Source of the DNA: Cornus controversa
Taxonomy: Eukaryota > Streptophyta > Magnoliopsida > Cornales > Cornaceae
Assembly (NCBI GenBank): GCA_026545225.1
Contig: CM048845.1
Coordinates: 54,412,033 to 54,476,032 of the forward strand
DNA length: 64,000 nucleotides
Direction of reading: 5' to 3'
Of the stretch, positions 23,701 through 35,024 are shown in pieces. The notes under the pieces were generated by a model. That model was not told the origin of the DNA, ran no database searches, and saw only the letters and a program-made list of their open reading frames with translations. A program made the position numbers and the translations under genes. Position 1 is the first letter of the stretch, and each line of letters begins with the position of its first letter.

Positions 23701-26700
23701 ACCAATAAGAACCAACAAAAGTTATTCCAGCTCTTAAGTTAAAATATGAAATTCTCTGAAATAATACAAAAGAATTTATAATGCAGGAAATTTATTCAAG
23801 CCTCAGCATAAGATATGAGAAGCAGGCAATAAAAGAGTTTTGAAAGGTAAAATTGATGAAAATAAGAATAATTTTTTTTTTATAGATAAAACTACAAATA
23901 ACAAGTAAAATTTTGATGAAAACCAAAGGGCCTCTAGCCCAATGGTATAACCTCCCCTACCTCAAAGAGAAGGTGAGGGGTTGAAGCCCGGGCATGGGCA
24001 AAGTGTGTGTGAGTACTTACCTGATCAGAAAAAAAATGATGAAATGTCACTGGACCATATTTTTTATTTAATATGGGAGGTGTACATCCCAAAGGCAAAA
24101 GGAAGAATCAAATTGTAAGATGTCAAGTTCACACTCAAAAGGCATGACACTAAAGGATTGAAACACAAGGTGGTATTATTGAGGTGAGCATCAATTCTTA
24201 GCATTAAAGAATATTTTAATATTATTTATAAAGCAGTGTTCTTTCCTTCCTCATAAGGAACGATAGACACCAAAATGGCCACAAAACAGATGAAAAGCGT
24301 TTTAAGAAAATGAAAATTTGTCACTTGCCTTCACATAGAGATCTTATGTTAGTCCTCAATAGTATTGAAGTCAATAGGCAAAGAAACTTGCTGGAGCTTC
24401 ACACAGCTCTCGAAAGAGGGCAGAAACAGGTTGTTTGTTCTCTAACCTTCACAGAATTTTCATTCAAATCAAAAATTCCTAGATCATTGCCTGCAACTGG
24501 ACAAGAAGACCTCTCTGTCCTATTTCTAGTTGCATCATCTAATGGAATACCATGACACCTGCACGTCTACTTGTGGAAACACCAATAACTATATTATTGG
24601 AATATGAACCATTTACAACAAATATGAGAATAGAAAATGATGTTATTTAATACCCAGTGACAACTTATAGACCATCTGCAATTCCCCCCAAATAAGAAAG
24701 GAGTGGGGTTGGAGGCTGTAAAAGGTCCATAATAATGGTACATATTAATAACATATAATGTCACATAATAAACAAATGAAGAACTTTTGGACCAACAATA
24801 TTTGGAAGAAAAATAAACATCAAGAATCTAGTAAGTTTGAAAGGCGATAGCATTTTCAAATCCAACTTACTTGACTCGACGAGAGCGTGCCTCCCTCCAT
24901 TTTTCCCTTTCACTCACACAATCTCACACACATTAATACTCTTCATTTCATTGGTCAAGGAAAACTTCCCAATTGCAACTATGCCTTTGTTTTTGAAAAA
25001 AAAAAAACTCAATTGAATAAGGTATCCTGTCAAAGGAAAAATACGATGTAATACATTTCTCAAACAAACAAAGACTAACCTAGAAACACCTAGCTAGTAT
25101 TACTTCCCAAAAGTATACTACAGTTGTAGATGTAGCCAGCTAAGTTTCAACAATGGGAAAACTTATAACCAAAACAAACCAACCTAGATTGATATCTTTC
25201 TATAGACTAAAACTTCAGTTTCAAGACTAGATGACTAGATATGACCTCTGATTCATCATACATAAAGTGCAATTAAAATTCCTGTTAGAATATTAGAACT
25301 TGGTGTTGGCAAATTTTGCAAGAAAAGTTGGAATCTGTAATTCTAAATTTTTTTTTTCAAAAGTTGGTTTAGTTACTAGAGATAGAATTTACCTTGGATC
25401 ATGAACTCTAAAGAGAGAGCAATTGAAGATCAAAAGGGTAAAAAGGTAAATTCAACTCTTGAATTTTATTTTTTTATTTTTATTTTTTTCCTAGTTGGGA
25501 GGCACTCACACACACTTTTTTGCCCACGCCGGAGATCGAACCCCTCCCCTCCTCTTTGAGGATAGGGTGGTTATACCATTGGGCTATAAGCCCTTTGGTG
25601 ATTCACCTCTTGAATTACTTACTCACCAATTAGGGTTCATAATGATGCATTCTTATCATTACTCATATTAGGGAACAACATGTTTTGATTCATTAAAAAC
25701 ATGTTTTGAATGCATGGAATTGGTTTTAGATCGAATATATTGGAACAAAATATTTTTATAAAAACAGTGAGCTTTGATAGATTCTTCGATTGTTTGAAAC
25801 CACTCCAACAAGCTTCAATCTGTAAGTCAATCGATTGATCGATCGAACCTTCTGGGAAAAATCATTCAATTGATTAAACCTTCTGGAAAAATCATTTGAT
25901 CGAGCAAAATTTACTTCGATTGGTCAATTGGGACAGAATTATTTTGGAAATTCTCTAAAATCAGTTTTTTAATTGGTTTTATTTCCCTATTTCATAGATG
26001 ACTCCTATATTGGCTATAAATATGCATTTATAATCAGTCTAGAGTATCTATTTATATTTTTCATTGAGAGAATACTTGCATTTCATCATCTATATTTTGC
26101 ATTAGACGTTGAGTTATTATTCAAAGTTGATCATCAACTTGTGGAGTGTAATTCGTTATCAACACCAAATCACACGGACAAACAAATGGAAGTTAATAGT
26201 CATGGAGATCAAATCATAGGTTGAAAATTGGATCGCTTTGAGGAGAGAATTCGTTGACTGGCAGCTGGAGAGCTCGGATGGAGTGTCTGGCATGAGTCTA
26301 GGTCAGAGGTAACTAGGGATTCTGGGTTAGAACCTGGTTAACCTAGTTATAAACATTCCGTCTCATAGTGAATTTGATGTTCCTGGACTAGATCCCATGG
26401 TTTTTTAGTTAGGTTTTCCACGTAAAAATCATGTGTTTATATGTGATTGCTAGATATTTTATTTTTGCTCTCTGTATTTAAATAATTGATACACGCTACA
26501 TTTAAATATAGTTGCTAAAATTTAAAAATCAGTTATTGTTAGTTAGAATTGTGCAACATCTATTTAACTTTCTAATTTTGTTTTCAGCATAGCGTATACT
26601 AACATATTTAGAGACTTGGATCCTAATCTCAATTGGTATCCAGCATATCAATTGCAGATTTCGTGAATTTCCCAAGGGAAAAAGGATTCCAAATTAAAGC

Positions 26701-29590
26701 TAATAAAACTAATAGAAGTGATACGAACTCGTTAGAAAAAATAGACCTAAAATTCTGAATTCTGTTAGCAGCAAATTAACTCCTGATTCCTAGACCAGCA
26801 ATTAGTAGCAATAATGTTTGAATTCTGGGCAAATCTAAGGGCCTCCAACCATACAAAGGGAGTATGGTATCTTCTGTTTAGGCCCGCAATTTAAATTCCA
26901 CCACACAAGGTTCTAGACAAATAAACAACTTGAAAAGCCATAGTAATAAAGTTTGGGCTGTAATTAGTGAGGACCGATGTGCCTAAGAAAAACACTTGCA
27001 AGTATATTAATTATTTAAGCAATACATGTTATGTGTCCTACCTAGAAGTATTCAAGGTGGAGGATGATAAACAAATAAAAGAAGTTATTGCAAAGACAAA
27101 GTTGAAAATACATGTACATGGTGTATAATCCATCAAATCAGTAATAATTGCCATATAGTTTTTCAAGATATATGATGCTCAGCTGAGACGTCTGCACGAT
27201 TTGGGTTTCATAAGACATAAGATAACTGTTTTGATGCATGAAATTATTTTAGTTGTTAACCACTATGGAGTGTGCAAGATCAGACACTTTAGAACTTAGA
27301 GAAAGCAGAACTAAAATATAATACCTGGCAGGGACTGAATCTGTTGATTATGTGAATGACAGATGGGCACAAGTTGCAGGATATCTGGTTCAAAGAACCA
27401 AAAATGTTTCTCTTAAAGATGAAGCGGGCCTGTAATGGTTCTTCTATGCCATCTTTCAACTCCTGTAACCATCGTTTTACCATGCCACACAATACCCGTG
27501 CATCTGCAAATTTGTTCTCTGTAAGTATTTAGTATAAACATTTTTCCCAGCTTTTATAGGCTGAATATACATAGACACGTGTATCTATTCACTAGCAGTC
27601 CTTCATAGGCCAATAGTACTCCATTCTTGATTCTTGATTAAGATTATTAGTCCTGGTTTCTTTATTTGTTTTGACAGGCCAGCATAAAGGGAACCTTGAC
27701 AAAATGTTGGACTTCAGCCAGAAAAAGGGAGAACAGTTCATTAGATTGTTTTATTTCACCTTCTCTTCTCTTTCCTCCTTCACTAGCAGTCCTTATTTTT
27801 ATTTTCAGTAAAAATATGAAAGCATCTAGTGAGACTTCCTTGACATTCCACTGATGTTTAAGAGCATGTAATATCCACCAAAAAAGCATGCCTTTCCAAC
27901 ACTTAATTACATTTGTGTAGAAGAGAATACATGTCGTATCTTAAGCTGATGATTGGGACTAACTCCATGCTGATTATAGATTGAAGAGATTACTACTAGA
28001 ACCAACTCTGGTACAACTTATCAATGTTGTCATCAGAAAGGGTTGATGAATGACATTCCATGCCTAGCTACTTCACTTTAATAAATAACATATGCGCGTT
28101 AATCAAAAAGATTTCTTTTATGTTTTTTCACCACTTCATAATCATGATTTGCCCAAAAAATAAATCGTGTTGTATAAACAATTGATAAATCTACATTCAT
28201 GCATAATAGTTATCACCAAAATGAGGTGTTTTAAATGATCGCAGTACTGTCTCCTAATTTCCTAAATAATTTGGAGCGTGTATAACTTTAACCTGGAAGA
28301 TAGGTTCGGAATGAGCAGTTCTCGAGATCACTGATATGCTCGTCAAAATTGATGATATTTTGCTGCATGTCACTAAGATGGCTCAAATTTTGCTCCAACA
28401 ATACAAATTCAACTGAGACACAGTTGTCCGCTGCATCCTATTAAAAGATGAACCACCAAAAGGAAATTCAAGATTCAAAGATTTAGGCAAGATGCCAGCA
28501 GTCTTAGATATAAAAGAATATTGAAAATACAGGTGACCTTTGCCTCACCATGAGAATCTTTTTCATAGCAGAATCTAGGACTTCAACAAAGCAAGAGCTA
28601 ATCAAAATCACTTTCCTTGCAACATCCTTTTCATGACAACCCCACGAGTATATACCTTGAGGGCTTAGAATGCTCAAAAGTTTCAAATCTGATAGTAATG
28701 ACCATATTCAATTGTCAATACCAAAAAACAGAGATAAAAGACAATTAAGATAACAAAGAAACAAAAAATAATGGAAATATACATGTCTATGTAAATAAAT
28801 GCGCATACAAAGATTACCACAGCAAGAGACAGCTCCAGAATCGTTTAATTCAGGCAAGAAGGCATCAGTTGGCAAGTTGTTGACTGCATGGTGGAAATCT
28901 CGGAGACTGAAGTTTCCTCTTGGACTGTATGTGACCTTCAACTGTTTGCAATGTCGATTAATTCACAAAGCATCAAGATATATATATATATGAATCCAAA
29001 TCTTACATATAATGGCCAAAATCTTTCCAATGTCATTAAGTCATAAAGCAAATATATATACACACACATATAATACATAAAACCGCCAAAATATTAATTT
29101 CTTCCATGTCAAATTGAATGTTGTTATTGAGTGTTTAGATTCTGATCAATTTAACTTTCATTATCGATCCATCATATTCTGAAATAAAATCGTGTAAACA
29201 CATACACACATATGCATACGTGTGTGTGTGTATATATATATGGATATAGATATAGATAAACATACCTCATCGGAACAAGAAATTCGATTTTTGAAGACAT
29301 AGCAAAGTCCGATCCGATCAATGAGTGGATTGGAGCTAGGTCTGTTACCGATCGAAGCCAAAACGGCATAGAAATTGGCGAGTTGCAACAGAGAGAAAAT
29401 ACACCATCAGAGAATCGATTTAGCGGTTAATGTCTCAAAATGTGATAATGCATAATTGAAAATTTGAGAGTGATAGGAGTGAAAATTGAGAAAGGAATGC
29501 TATTAGACTGAAAGAATAAGCAAAAGCTACTTCGAATACATACAAATCCACACTTATACCTTCTTTAGGTCTCGAAGTAATGGAGGCCAT
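17734..29590 (-). CDS. Multi-exon gene of unrecognised function
   Basis: A chain of minus-strand exons: 29266 to about 29388 (ending RISCSDE), 28818-28941 ([16 protein letters not shown]), 28549-28688 ([16 protein letters not shown]), 28293-28437 ([16 protein letters not shown]), 27325-27503 (ending [17 protein letters not shown]), about 24404-24566 ([15 protein letters not shown]), 23204-23278 ([16 protein letters not shown]), 22857-22930 ([20 protein letters not shown]), 18609-18711 ([15 protein letters not shown]) and the last, 17734 to about 18245, stop at 17734. Phases agree from the second to the sixth exon, from 23.2 to 22.9 kb, and into 18.7 kb. They do not agree after 24.4 kb or before the last exon, so small exons are missing from this model. 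The tail is hydrophilic, with a basic end (FQRLKRKHR). A possible first exon is 29560-29590 ([10 protein letters not shown]), but no in-frame acceptor links it to the next. No membrane or enzyme motif is recognised. An E2F-like site upstream hints at cell-cycle expression. Introns carry transposons. Confidence 0.6.
19895..22660 (-). mobile_element. Decayed Ty1/copia retrotransposon in an intron, with flanking LTR-like blocks
   Basis: On the minus strand, a primer binding site of the initiator-Met type (TGGTATGAGAGC, 22035-22046) is followed by gag with the start [11 protein letters not shown] and [13 protein letters not shown]. Further along come a gag piece ([12 protein letters not shown]), then integrase ([10 protein letters not shown]...[20 protein letters not shown], about 20494-20688) and QNGVA-type sequence near 20.3 kb. 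Stops and frameshifts break every domain, and reverse transcriptase is not evident. LTR-like blocks begin at 19895 (TGTTGCGACAAATACC) and 22050 (TGTTACGACACATGCC). A third block, about 22380-22660, resembles the one at 19895, so the structure may be composite or nested. Confidence 0.75.
23378..23518 (-). mobile_element. Short retroposed fragment (non-LTR type) with a 9-bp target-site duplication
   Basis: The insert is flanked by AAGTGATAT at 23369-23377 and at 23519-23527. Its left edge on the + strand is a T-rich tail (TTTTTTATTTTTTTATTTTT), so on the minus strand it ends in an A-rich tail. The GATAAGTAAATGTCATTGAAAG stretch next to the tail resembles the 3' end of plant LINE/SINE sequences. 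It sits in an intron of the minus-strand gene. Confidence 0.65.
23922..24036 (+). mobile_element. tRNA-derived SINE, copy 1
   Basis: A Pol III box A-like motif (TAGCCCAATGGTATAACC) and a box B-like motif (GGTTGAAGCCCGGGC) are spaced as in a tRNA, but the sequence does not fold as a full tRNA. The copy ends in an A-rich run. TGATGAAA flanks it at 23914-23921 and 24037-24044, an 8-bp target-site duplication. It is homologous to the copy at 25466-25600 in the opposite orientation. Confidence 0.75.
25466..25600 (-). mobile_element. tRNA-derived SINE, copy 2
   Basis: On the minus strand it reads TTATAGCCCAATGGTATAAC (box A) and GGGGTTCGATCTCC (box B), then GTGGGCA and GTGTGTGTGAGT as in copy 1, and ends in an A-rich tail. 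Flanks are 25450-25465 (ATTCAACTCTTGAATT) and 25601-25616 (ATTCACCTCTTGAATT), a 16-bp target-site duplication with one mismatch. It lies in an intron of the minus-strand gene. Confidence 0.85.
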
Positions 29591-29657
29591 AGGCTCCTCA
29601 GATCCAATACAAAGCAAAGCATAAACATTTTGCCTCTCTCTCTCTGCCTCTCTCTAT

Positions 29658-29731
29658 CTCGCTCCTTGTAGCTCTGTCTATGTATAATAGAGGTCTCGCT
29701 CCTTGTAGCTCTGTCTATGTATAATAGAGGT
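29658..29731. repeat. Perfect 37-bp tandem duplication
   Basis: A unit starting CTCGCTCCTTGTAGCTCTGT is present twice back to back (29658-29694 and 29695-29731). It lies between the candidate start of the minus-strand gene and the E2F-like site, so it would be in the 5' UTR or core promoter. Confidence 0.9.
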
Positions 29732-29741
29732 TTGTGAACTA

Positions 29742-29754
29742 TTTTGGCGCGCAA
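29742..29754 (-). promoter_or_regulatory. E2F-like binding site upstream of the minus-strand gene
   Basis: TTTTGGCGCGCAA matches the E2F consensus TTTSSCGC on one strand and nearly on the other. It lies about 150 bp upstream of the candidate ATG at 29590 and stands out in AT-rich surroundings. In plants such sites often mark S-phase genes; the assignment to this gene is inferred from distance. Confidence 0.5.
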
Positions 29755-29759
29755 TGGTT

Positions 29760-30648
29760 GATAAACAGCTATATGTGTGTGTGTGTTTATTTTGTATATG
29801 TGTACATGTGATCGAAAAAAAACTTTAGACCGTACAAGAATGGATATGAAAAGAAAAGAAAAGATAAAAAAGGAAAAAAGATTAAAAAAAAATTAGATTT
29901 TACAGGTGTCATCTTGGGATGGACAGTGTCAAGTTTCAAAATTAAGGATTTTAGAAGTGATGTCTTCAATCTCGACTTTGACTTTGATTTTGACTTTGAC
30001 TTTGACTTTTAAAAAATTCATTCAAATTTGATTGTATTAAATTAGAATTTTAAAAAAATTTACAAAAGTCTACGTGTATTCAAAAAGTCATAGATCTTAA
30101 AAGATATGATTAAGTAATAGATTTGAGGATGGAAGGTATAAATATCGAATCTCATAACAAATCCAACATTTTTCCTATAAATTTTGGTAAACATTTTTCT
30201 TGTACAATACAAAATGTCTTTCTCCATCTCAAGGTACACTCCTTTTTTCTCTCTTGATTTTCTCTTTCTCTCTTCTCAGATTCTCTTTCTTTCTATTAGA
30301 TTAGAAAAACTTATAAAACTTGAATTTTCAGTCAAGTTGATCAATCTCTCGCACTATAGGAGTAATTAATCCCTCTACATTGTTTATTAGGAATTAATTT
30401 CTTAAGTCGCATGAATTGATCATGAAGTTCAATTAATAATCTAATATAACCTAGGCTCAAGATTTTTCAATTATCTATCTAATGATTTAACCTAAACCAT
30501 ATAAGTCTATACTTTTTTTCTCTTTTTTTATAATATGCGATTGAAATTTGAGAAATGGTTGATATGCAATTTGTGTTCATCAAGTGAGTTACTTTATTAT
30601 CCTTACTCTTTTCTGGAATATTTGCACTACACAATAATTTTTAGACAA
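29760..30648. other. Intergenic, no gene seen
   Basis: AT-rich DNA with a GT run (about 29774-29788) and a short GACTTT hexamer array (about 29972-30010). No supported gene. Confidence 0.5.
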
Positions 30649-33167
30649 TGTAATATCCTGTAATTTTGAGGTCATTTAATTTTTAATTTAAGTACTTTAT
30701 TTTTTTTAATTGCTTTATTGGTTGAATTAAATTTCTTTCAGTGTTTTGAATTACTTTCTTGGTTAAATTAAATTTCTTTGAGTGCTTTAAATATTTTTTG
30801 TGTAGTTTATTTTATTTTATTTTATTTGGACTGGGTCTTGATATTTTCCTTTATTTTAATTTTAGATAGGGTTACGGAGCAATTTGGGTTGAGTTGGGCT
30901 GGAATGGTTAAGTTAGGTGTATACTTATTTTGATAGGTTAGGGTTTATTTTTATTATATTTTTATTTTTATTATTTTGGGGTTTAATTAGTTTTCTATAA
31001 AAAAAAAAAAAGATAAAAGAAAATAAAAGAGGGTTAGAGCTTTTGTCGTTTAAACGCACAGAGATTGAAAGAACGTAGACGTAAGAGAGAAGGGAGAGCA
31101 AGAGCGATTCATAGGGATGAGTTTTTGTTCGTCAAAAAGGCAAGTTCGAACTCTTCTCTTCCTCTTTGAACGAGTAGACATAATATTTCTTTTATATAAA
31201 TATTGCTAGAATATGTTTTCATTTATTTAATTATGAAATTGTATGATTATGCATGCTAGTAGTGATTCTGTGGATTAAACAAGAGAAATCTGTAGGTTTG
31301 GTGTAGCTTTGAGATAATTTTTCAAGTGTTTATGCATGTATATATGATTGTATAGGTGTGTGTGTGTGTGCGCGTATATATATATACACATACATGAGAT
31401 ATAGGTTTGTTGTAATCACTGTTTTTAAAGGTTTTTGTTCCAATTAATAGGTAGATCTTGCTTCCCTGAATAATTCTTGAAAGTTTGGTTGCGAACCGTT
31501 TGATAGATTTACGGGAAATTGAGTTTGAATTTTAGATTTTTAAAACTTGAATTTAGGCGATTTTGATTTAGGTCGAGAGAGGGGGTGATTTTGGCACCAA
31601 TACGTATCTTAGAACGAGATAAGTTGAATGATATATTCATACACGTGATTCGGTGGCCGGAAAATGGCCAGAAAGTTTCGGCACCATTGTTGTTTGTGAA
31701 GTTACAGGAAAAGGAAGAGAAGAAAAAAAAAAGAGGAAGAAGAAGATAGGGGCAGCTCCCCCCACGTGCGCCGCTAGCTCGTGGGGGCGCCAGTGCCGGC
31801 GCAGGGGATGGCGGAAATAGGCCCTATTTTTTAAAAAAATTTCAAATTGATTTTTAAATTGTAAAAATAGGAAAAATAATTTTTAAAATTGTTTTTAAAT
31901 TCCAAAAAATTCTAAAAAAATTTAGGTAACCTTTTGGTAAAATAATACACTTGGATTTAAAAGTATGCCTCAAAATTGGGCTTTTATTTTTCTTTTATTT
32001 GAAAAATATTTTTAAATTTTTGAAAAATTCTAGAAAATTCCAGAATGATTAAATAAGGTTCTTAGGAACATAATAGGCCCAAAAACCTAGGTTAGAGCTA
32101 GGTTTAGACTCCCTCGATGATTTATGTACATTAGAAATTTAGTTGTGTATTTGCTCATATAATTGGTGGTTATATTATTTTTCTTTCCTTAATTGTATTA
32201 TTTGAAATCATAATTGTTTATGATATACTTGATATTAGTTTAATTGTGTATGAGTTTTTTTTTTTTTTTGTGATGATTAAATTTCTGTTATATTAAATTA
32301 ATGTGCTAAGTAGGTAGATCTTTTGTTTTGGTTTAATAGGTTTGTCAGGGGGCATATAAGGATTGCTAGGGGGCATGTTAAGATTGCCAATACCTAATAA
32401 GGTATCTAAGGTTAGGGAGACATGTAAGGATTGTCAAGAGGCATGTCGAGATTGCTAATACCTAATAAGGTATTTAAGGATAGTATAGGAGGCATGTCAG
32501 GATTGCCTAGGTTTAATAGGGTATTATATTTTATACCTTTGGTTTGAACTTTGAAAATATGTTCTAAGTTTCTGTGATAGGGGTTGGGTTGGGACGGTAT
32601 ATAGGACGACTTCTATTTTTTGAAACATGAGATAAATAAGGAAATGATTTATGTATAGTCATATATATTTGTTGTCCCTTATATAGAGGGTATGTTTACC
32701 GATTCTCTGTCTGAGTTGTAGTAGAGAGAACTTGCTCATGGGTTTAACCCACTTTGTTGATATCTTAGGTCCCAGGCCGGTTCCATGAGAGAATAGAGTC
32801 GTGGGTTGGTAGATTGTGGCAGACAACTTCTCTCTCATTAGTTTTCAGAGTAGGAATCTATTTCTTTCTTCATGTTCAGTATATGAACTATTTTGGGACA
32901 TTGGTTATTCGGTTATTTAATTTATAGTAATAACTTTTGTTCTTTCTAGTTAAGGGGTCCTTGGGTTATGGGACTTCCAAGCTGTATTGTCAGACATGTA
33001 CTTTATTTATTTAACATTTTTACTTCAGATAGACTTTCTATTCCGTTTTAAAATTTGTTTCATTCTATCTTTGTATTCTATGCTTGTTGTTATCAATTGT
33101 AAACATCTCTCAGGTTTTATGTTTGAGACTGGTCACCTCATGCGTGAAATTTTGTAGGGGTATTTCA
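30649..33167 (+). mobile_element. Ty3/gypsy 5' LTR, ~2.5 kb
   Basis: The block starts TGTAATATCC and ends GGGTATTTCA. A primer binding site (TGATATCAGAGC, 33170-33181, one mismatch from the initiator-Met type) follows two bases later, and a gypsy gag comes after that. Inside are three related copies of a motif around CCTAATAAGGTAT (about 32340-32520), each with a variant of GGCATGTCAGGATTGC. The last ~730 bp match the fragment at 385-1114. The left boundary rests on the TG start only. Confidence 0.7.
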
Positions 33168-33900
33168 GTTGATATCAGAGCATTCCAAGTTCAAGTATCC
33201 TCGGATTTTAAGAATCCGTCGTAGGGTATCTTCCGTGTTGCATATTTTAATAAATAGAATCTAAGTATAGGACTCATCGTACTCTATACGTCTTAGTCTA
33301 TTATTGGGATATTATTTAGATACCACCCCGTAAGAGGAGGAATGCAAACCACAACCAGGGTCAGGACAATGTTCAGGATAGAAATGCTAAACTTTCTCCC
33401 AATTTGGCAGCCATTATCGCTTAGGCTGTAGCTACATGAGTGGCGACTGCTCCTTTGAATCAACAACCACCGCGAATGGCACAGGTTCCGTTACTAGCGA
33501 AGCAACCCAACACTTGGGAGAGGGTATAAAATTCCTTCACAAAAGGGAATCCGCCAGAGTTTTCAGGGTCTACGGAGGTGACTGAGGCGTATCAGTGGAG
33601 GAAAGACATTAAGTGTCATATTTTCATGATTACATGCACTAAAGTACAGAAACAGATGCTAGCTACTTTTAAGCTAGTGGGGGATGCATTATAGTAGTGG
33701 GAGTTGGTGACTACACTGGAGCAGCGGACTACGTTAACTTATGCAGATTTCTAGGTCTGTTTTGATGCTAAGTATTTCCCATATGCAATGAGGGCAGCCA
33801 AAAAGAGGGAATTTCTGGAGTTATAGCAAGGGATAGGACAGTTGCAGTGTATGAACAGGAGTTCACCAACTTATTGTTGTTTGCACCTGATTTGTCCATA
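33168..33900 (+). pseudogene. Ty3/gypsy gag remnant
   Basis: After the primer binding site, + strand frames read gag-like pieces: PPEFSGSTEVTEAYQW, TKVQKQMLATFKLVGDA, LTYADF and AKYFPYAMRAAKKREFLEL. This is the pattern of retrotransposon gag (capsid) in plant chromovirus-like elements. Several in-frame TAG codons interrupt it, two of them next to the conserved Trp in the QWWE-like motif. Reverse transcriptase and integrase are absent downstream, so the element is truncated and dead. Confidence 0.7.
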
Positions 33901-35024
33901 GCAAAGAGTAATATCTGAATCTCTAAATAGAAGTGTGTACAAGTATAAATGTAATGAAAAAGAGTATGCCAACTGGATGAACCAGAGAAGAATCGAAAGT
34001 GATGAACCCAGAAAATAGAACCAGGGATGATGAATTAGAAAATAGAACCAAAAATGAAGTTGATATTATGTCAAACGAATCGTTGAAGTTGAGATTCTAA
34101 CTTCAGAGATGATGAAGTTAATGAATCATAAAGCTGATGTTGATGCTGGTAGAGACGAGAGACGACTTTGAGGATGCCGGCAGCCATGGAAGAGAAAGAG
34201 TCAACGAACTGAGATTAGTTGAGGAATCGTCAAGAATGAAGCACGAAGAACTGAGACTCTGTTTGGAATCAGTGAAATCGATGCATGATGATCTAGACCT
34301 CTTGTAGATTCTAGCGGCACAGATGATGACTCAAGAGTATAAAGACGTCGACGAAGATGATTCTGGCATATCTTTCTATCACTAGACTTTCATTTCTCTC
34401 TCTCTCTATCTATCTTCTATTCTTCCTCTCTTTTCGCCCGTATATTAGCGCCTACCCCTAAAAGCATTTTCTTTTACTTTTTATACAACTCATATTGTAA
34501 AATTGATACGAGGGTTTCTCACCCCTAGTGTGTAAATTCCCAATCTGCCCTTTTATATTTAGAATTAATGAGAGTCCATATGAGTAGATGCAATTATCTA
34601 CTGAAATGACTGGAATGCCCCTGCAAGTCTTGTTAGTGCAAATACATAAAAGGATATATACTTATAACAAGACAATTAAATAATTCATGAAAATATATCC
34701 AGTATAAGCATTTAAAGTGAAATGACAATAATGCCCCTGTCGATCATTTTGACATTAAAACTTGGACAAACATGTTAATGGACTTCTCAGACCGTCATAT
34801 TAGCCAACCGAAACTGGATTGGAATGAAATTTTATAAACTTTGGAGCAGGATTGAACATGTATGGATGTATAGACTAGCACTGAGTCTATTGAGATGTAT
34901 TGTTGTAGAATTATGCATATGTAATAATTTGTATGTGATGAGTTTTTTGCGATATTGATGTGAGGTGATGACATGTAACCTAATCACTCTCGATTTTTAG
35001 AGAGACGAAAATTGGGGTGTGACA
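33901..35024. other. LTR-like debris, probably of another gypsy element
   Basis: The later part (about 34500-35024) has repeated phrases such as TGACTGGAATGCCCCTG and GACAATAATGCCCCTG and ends GGGGTGTGACA, features common in gypsy LTRs. Positions 33905-34400 have a purine-rich, coding-like look but no open frame of note. Boundaries are not resolved. Confidence 0.4.

Noticed and set aside
23935-24005. Possible tRNA gene (box A and box B spacing, GGTT...CCC)
   Set aside because: No proper acceptor stem or anticodon arm is seen, and a homologous copy with an A-tail and target-site duplication shows that it is a SINE.
32340-32520. CRISPR-like regular repeats
   Set aside because: Repeats are imperfect, few, and lie inside a plant LTR; no spacer structure or cas genes.
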